From NCBI GenBank assembly GCA_018663815.1, contig JABJPQ010000103.1:1-17890 (forward strand): DNA of 17,890 nucleotides, read 5' to 3'. This stretch comes from Halobacteriovoraceae bacterium. Lineage in GTDB: Bacteria > Bdellovibrionota > Bacteriovoracia > Bacteriovoracales > Bacteriovoracaceae. Below are positions 15,491-17,890 of the stretch, piece by piece; within the stretch, counting starts at the first letter, position 1, and each line of letters begins with the position of its first letter. The notes below the pieces were generated by a model. It was given only the letters and a program-made list of their open reading frames with translations, had not been told where the DNA came from and did no database searches. Both the position numbers and the translations under genes were made by a program.

Positions 15491-15721
15491 TTATTTTAGA
15501 AATTCCTTAATCTCATCAACTGTATTCACTTTGCCAAATGAGACAACCTTATCATCGATGACTAAACCGGGAGTTTTCATTACGTTGAATTTTGCTATCT
15601 CTGAAAACTCAGAGACTTTTTCAACCTTTGCTTCACAAGAAAGCTCAGTCAGTGCTTGTTTGGTATTATCTTCTAATCGTTGGCAGTTTTTACAGCCAGA
15701 ACCTAAAATTTTTATAATCAT
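15491..15721 (-). CDS. small thioredoxin-fold redox protein (TIGR00412 type)
   Basis: A 76-residue cytoplasmic protein, typical in size for this minimal thioredoxin family. It has the active site G-C10-K-N-C13 after strand 1 and a cis-Pro loop 'MKTPGLVIDDKVVSFG' (48-63, T50-P51) with the usual following hairpin. GAGGAG lies 6 nt upstream of the ATG, the best ribosome binding site of the operon. Members are habitually encoded beside PF03773 permeases; a likely role is to reduce the permease CxC cysteines, the substrate or the regulator. An extra Cys (C29) lies outside the active site. Confidence 0.88.
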   Translation of the reverse strand: MIIKILGSGCKNCQRLEDNTKQALTELSCEAKVEKVSEFSEIAKFNVMKTPGLVIDDKVVSFGKVNTVDEIKEFLK

Positions 15722-15734
15722 TATTTTCTCCTCA

Positions 15735-16022
15735 TTAGAGTTTATTTATGCATTCTAAAATATTATCTAATAGGCATGGAACTCGTAATGAATAATAGAC
15801 TTGCATCGATTTCTTTTGGTTTTTTAAGACTCCGGCAATTTTTAAAATTTTCAAATGTCGGGAAAGTGTTGATTGATCGATATCGATTAATTTATTGAGC
15901 TCACTTACACATAGTTCTTTTTTTCTTAAGTTATAGGATAGTAAAAGTCTCGTTGGGTGACCCAGAGCTTTAAAAATCTCAGCTTGTTTTTCAAAATCAA
16001 TATACTCTTCTATCTTTGCCAT
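15735..16022 (-). CDS. ArsR/SmtB-family metalloid- or redox-sensing repressor
   Basis: A 95-residue winged-helix repressor: 'IFKALGHPTRLLLSYNL' (16-32) is the family opening helix, 'ELCVSELNKLIDIDQSTLSR' (36-55) the helix-turn-helix with recognition helix 'DQSTLSRHLKILKIAGVL', followed by the wing 'KNQKKSMQVYYSL'. The classical arsenic site ELCVCxL is changed: C38 is kept but the second Cys is Ser (S40). Two further cysteines, C83 and C91, lie in the C-terminal helix and could complete a different thiolate site. First gene of the operon with the redox protein (13 nt gap) and permease. The start codon has no ribosome binding site and sits 5 nt after a -10, so the mRNA is probably leaderless. 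Confidence 0.9.
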   Translation of the reverse strand: MAKIEEYIDFEKQAEIFKALGHPTRLLLSYNLRKKELCVSELNKLIDIDQSTLSRHLKILKIAGVLKNQKKSMQVYYSLRVPCLLDNILECINKL

Positions 16023-16027
16023 ATGGC

Positions 16028-16056
16028 AATATAGCCAAGTGACTATTTGGTTGCAA
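16028..16056 (-). promoter_or_regulatory. promoter and ArsR-type operator of the arsR-redox-permease operon
   Basis: On the minus strand TTGCAA (16056-16051), 17 nt, TATATT (16033-16028). An imperfect inverted repeat, AGCCAA-N8-TTGGTT on the plus strand (16033-16052), fills the spacer: a fitting autoregulatory operator. The expected start is about 16021-16022, at the A of the ATG, giving a leaderless transcript. Confidence 0.65.
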
Positions 16057-16080
16057 GCTTTTTTCTCTTACATTGAAAAT

Positions 16081-16734
16081 TTATGTGCTTGATCTTTTCG
16101 TCTCAATACTAGATTGAGCACTTTGGAGTGAGCGGGATAATTTCTTTTTAATAACTTGTTTGAGATAAAGATATTCTTGTCCGTTCATTTTATTTTTTTG
16201 ATAGAATTTATTAAGAATAAAAAAAGTATCTTTAGTAAGATATTGATTCAAACATTTATGCAGAAAATATTTTGAGTTTTTTTCACAAAACCTTTTTCTG
16301 TTATGGACCACATCTTTTAAATTTTGATTTATTTTATGCATGATATTCTGAGTGATTTCATCAAGCTCATTTTTGATTATCTTATAGGTATTATTTATCT
16401 TGATTTGGGTTATTTCATTACTACTTGAATGAGGAAATTCTTTGGCCATAGATAACATGAGAGCGTTAAACTCGTGTTGAAAACAAGCATTTGGATTCTT
16501 AGAATTGATACGACAATAGATCAGTATTTGTTTCATATCTTGTTGGTGTATTAAGGCCGTCTTTGGAGCAATTTTGGTTGGTACACTTGCAATACCTCTT
16601 TGAGGAACTATCCACTCACTAAACATACCTGTCTTTGGAAAACTATGCTCTTGGCAACTGGTAAGAGTAAATGCCAGAGTCAGGAGCATGAATGAATTTA
16701 AAAGTATAATTTTGACGAGTTTGTTAAATTTCAT
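16081..16734 (-). CDS. small lipoprotein with two spaced cysteine pairs, function unknown
   Basis: A 217-residue product with a canonical lipobox L-T-S-C27 after a long hydrophobic signal, so membrane-anchored. AAGG lies 5 nt upstream of the ATG. The mature protein is basic and helical. C74 and C84 (CX9C) and C150 and C161 (CX10C) are spaced like the paired cysteines of disulfide-linked helical hairpins, with a helical stretch rich in Asn, Lys and Ile between them ('IKNELDEITQNIMHKINQNL'). The tail is Ser/Thr/Lys-rich. I recognise no family. Its stop lies about 60 bp upstream of the arsR start; that gap holds the arsR promoter, so the genes are separate units. It is divergent from the lipoate ligase gene. 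Confidence 0.75.
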   Translation of the reverse strand: MKFNKLVKIILLNSFMLLTLAFTLTSCQEHSFPKTGMFSEWIVPQRGIASVPTKIAPKTALIHQQDMKQILIYCRINSKNPNACFQHEFNALMLSMAKEFPHSSSNEITQIKINNTYKIIKNELDEITQNIMHKINQNLKDVVHNRKRFCEKNSKYFLHKCLNQYLTKDTFFILNKFYQKNKMNGQEYLYLKQVIKKKLSRSLQSAQSSIETKRSST

Positions 16735-16763
16735 ATTTACCTTGCAAGAGTTTCAGTTATAAC

Positions 16764-16782
16764 ATCGGCATATTGTGCCGAT
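16764..16782. repeat. perfect dyad between divergent genes
   Basis: ATCGGCA-TATTG-TGCCGAT has 7-bp perfect arms and a 5-nt centre. It is GC-rich for this DNA and lies between the lipoprotein gene (start 16734) and the lipoate ligase gene (start 16847). No T-tract follows on either strand, so an operator is more likely than a terminator. Confidence 0.6.
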
Positions 16783-16808
16783 ACTTTAGTAAATAAATCT
16801 TATATGTG

Positions 16809-16837
16809 TTGCAAAATTTCAACTATTAATCTAACTT
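16809..16837 (+). promoter_or_regulatory. candidate promoter of the lipoate ligase gene, nearly leaderless
   Basis: TTGCAA (16809-16814), 17 nt, then a weak TAACTT (16832-16837). The start would be near 16844, only about 3 nt before the ATG at 16847. No ribosome binding site precedes that ATG, which agrees with a very short leader, but the -10 match is poor. Confidence 0.3.
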
Positions 16838-16846
16838 ATTGTTATC

Positions 16847-17839
16847 ATGAATATTTCAAAAATTTTCAAATCAAGTTTAACCAACCCTTATCAAAACTTA
16901 GCAATTGAAAATTACCTTCTTAATCAAATAAAACCAAAAGAGAAGTTTCTTTTTTTGTACGTTAATGAGCCTAGTATTGTTTTAGGCCGTTTTCAAAATC
17001 CTTGGCTTGAGTGTGATTTGGAAAGAATAAAACGTGATGGTGTTCATTTAGTCAGAAGGCAAAGTGGAGGAGGAACTGTTTATCATGATTTAAAAAATTT
17101 GAATTTTTCCTTTATCGTTGGAGATCGAGAATTTGATAAAGATTTAAATAACCAAATCTTATGTCGTACCCTAAAAAGTCTTGGAGTTGATGCCTATAGC
17201 TCGGGAAGGTCAGATATTTTAGTTAATTTTGAAGGGATTAAAAAAGTTTCTGGCTCTGCTTTTAAACAAAAAAAAGATAGGTCATTTCATCATGGGACGA
17301 TGTTGATTGATAGTGATTTGACCAAGCTAAATAATTATTTAATGTCTAAACAGTCTATAATGGGCTCAAAATCAATTGCCTCTGTTCGCTCTCAGGTACT
17401 TAACTTAAAACAGCTTAATCCTAAGATTAATATTTCTCAATTTGTTGATGGCATATTGGATGATCTTTCAACAAATTTAGGTGAGCGGCTAATTTTTGAG
17501 CAGATAGGAGATGAACTCATTGATAGTGAACACTTTCATCACCTGGGCTCATGGGAGTGGCAGTTTGGAGAAACACCATTTTTTATCATGGCCATTGAGA
17601 TCGAGGGGCTTCAAGTAGAGTTGGAGGCAAAAAAGGGGAAAATCATTAAAATAGATTTACTCTCAGATGTATATAATATTTATCTACTTCAGAGCTTAGA
17701 AGATGAATTGTTGAATATGTCTCTACAGGTGAAAAGTATTGGTCGCGTTTTTACCACTATGTTTGAAAAACACTATGATTTTGAAACAGAGCTTACTAAG
17801 TTAAAAGAGCTTATGTTAAAGCTTAATCTTTTTCATTAA
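16847..17839 (+). CDS. lplA: lipoate-protein ligase A
   Basis: A 330-residue cytoplasmic enzyme that activates lipoate with ATP and attaches it to lipoyl-domain lysines of 2-oxoacid dehydrogenases and GcvH. Marks: 'TNPYQNLAIENYLL' (12-25), the lipoate-binding loop R70-R-Q-S-G-G-G76 with 'TVYHDLKNLNFSF', and 'KKVSGSAF' (132-139) whose K133 matches the catalytic Lys of the family, followed by 'RSFHHGTMLIDSDL' (145-158). The C-terminal third (about 240-330) corresponds to the accessory domain ('SWEWQFGETPFF'), so this is the full-length single-chain form rather than a split one. The start is fixed by the conserved N terminus even though no ribosome binding site is seen. It stands alone, with no lipA, lipB or dehydrogenase gene in view. 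Confidence 0.93.
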   Translation: MNISKIFKSSLTNPYQNLAIENYLLNQIKPKEKFLFLYVNEPSIVLGRFQNPWLECDLERIKRDGVHLVRRQSGGGTVYHDLKNLNFSFIVGDREFDKDLNNQILCRTLKSLGVDAYSSGRSDILVNFEGIKKVSGSAFKQKKDRSFHHGTMLIDSDLTKLNNYLMSKQSIMGSKSIASVRSQVLNLKQLNPKINISQFVDGILDDLSTNLGERLIFEQIGDELIDSEHFHHLGSWEWQFGETPFFIMAIEIEGLQVELEAKKGKIIKIDLLSDVYNIYLLQSLEDELLNMSLQVKSIGRVFTTMFEKHYDFETELTKLKELMLKLNLFH

Positions 17840-17890
17840 TGAACTATTACTTATTATTAAGCTGGGTTTAGATGTCCAGTATCTTGTACT

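Noticed and set aside
15087..15758. Plus-strand open frames antisense to the permease and thioredoxin-like genes
   Set aside because: The minus-strand products carry clear family motifs (CSCSS, CKNC); the antisense frames have none.
1..17890. CRISPR arrays, tRNA or rRNA genes, transposases, phage genes
   Set aside because: I looked on both strands and found no regularly spaced repeats, no cloverleaf or rRNA-like tracts, and no recombinase motifs.

Overview
The window is AT-rich (by eye about one third G+C) Gram-negative DNA. It is dominated by exported proteins: signal peptides, lipoprotein signals and one outer-membrane-type C terminus. Taken together, an XRE plus winged-helix regulator, a short Cys-containing module in front of a secreted lyase, many lineage-specific exported proteins and a type II/IV ATPase with sensory domains suggest a low-GC member of the Bdellovibrionota (Bacteriovorax-like). 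That assignment is inference from protein style; no rRNA or other marker gene is present. I see no CRISPR array, tRNA, rRNA or insertion sequence.

Left part (1-3600). A small exported retropepsin-like protein (75-512, minus) is divergent from an XRE/winged-helix regulator (626-1363, plus), with candidate promoters that share one palindromic -35 hexamer. Then comes a lipoprotein pectate lyase of polysaccharide lyase family 1 type (1530-3314, plus). A 13-bp tandem duplication and a large imperfect inverted repeat follow before a small exported protein on the other strand (3547-3978).

Middle part (3979-12500). A gene-poor 600-bp stretch holds the decayed remains of a minus-strand gene (4075-4493). 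Next are four minus-strand genes: a 901-residue GspE/PilB-type ATPase whose N-terminal half is a duplicated [cyclic-nucleotide-binding-like + T2SSE_N] unit; two exported proteins 18 bp apart that look like one operon (the upstream one has an outer-membrane beta-barrel C-terminal signature); and a ~990-residue lipoprotein zinc metalloprotease. The promoter of the two-gene operon has a perfect dyad inside its spacer and three more dyads upstream, so it looks tightly controlled.

Right part (12500-17890). A 33-codon membrane-peptide gene with a near-ideal ribosome binding site lies on the minus strand, upstream of and divergent from a conserved protein of unknown function (12980-14389). An ArsR - small thioredoxin - ArsP-type permease operon (16022 to 14525, minus) looks like a metalloid or thiol-toxicant response unit: the regulator probably binds a dyad inside its own promoter, the redox protein reduces the substrate or the permease cysteines, and the permease exports it. 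Its mRNA is probably leaderless. Immediately after the permease stop codon, in the same frame, lies the 3' remnant of an unrelated gene. A small lipoprotein with paired cysteines (16081-16734) is divergent from lipoate-protein ligase A (16847-17839), with a perfect 7-bp-arm dyad between them.

The strongest candidates for something not well described are the doubly sensory GspE-like ATPase with its neighbouring exported proteins, the small membrane peptide at 12729-12830, and the dyad-dense control region at 9419-9523.
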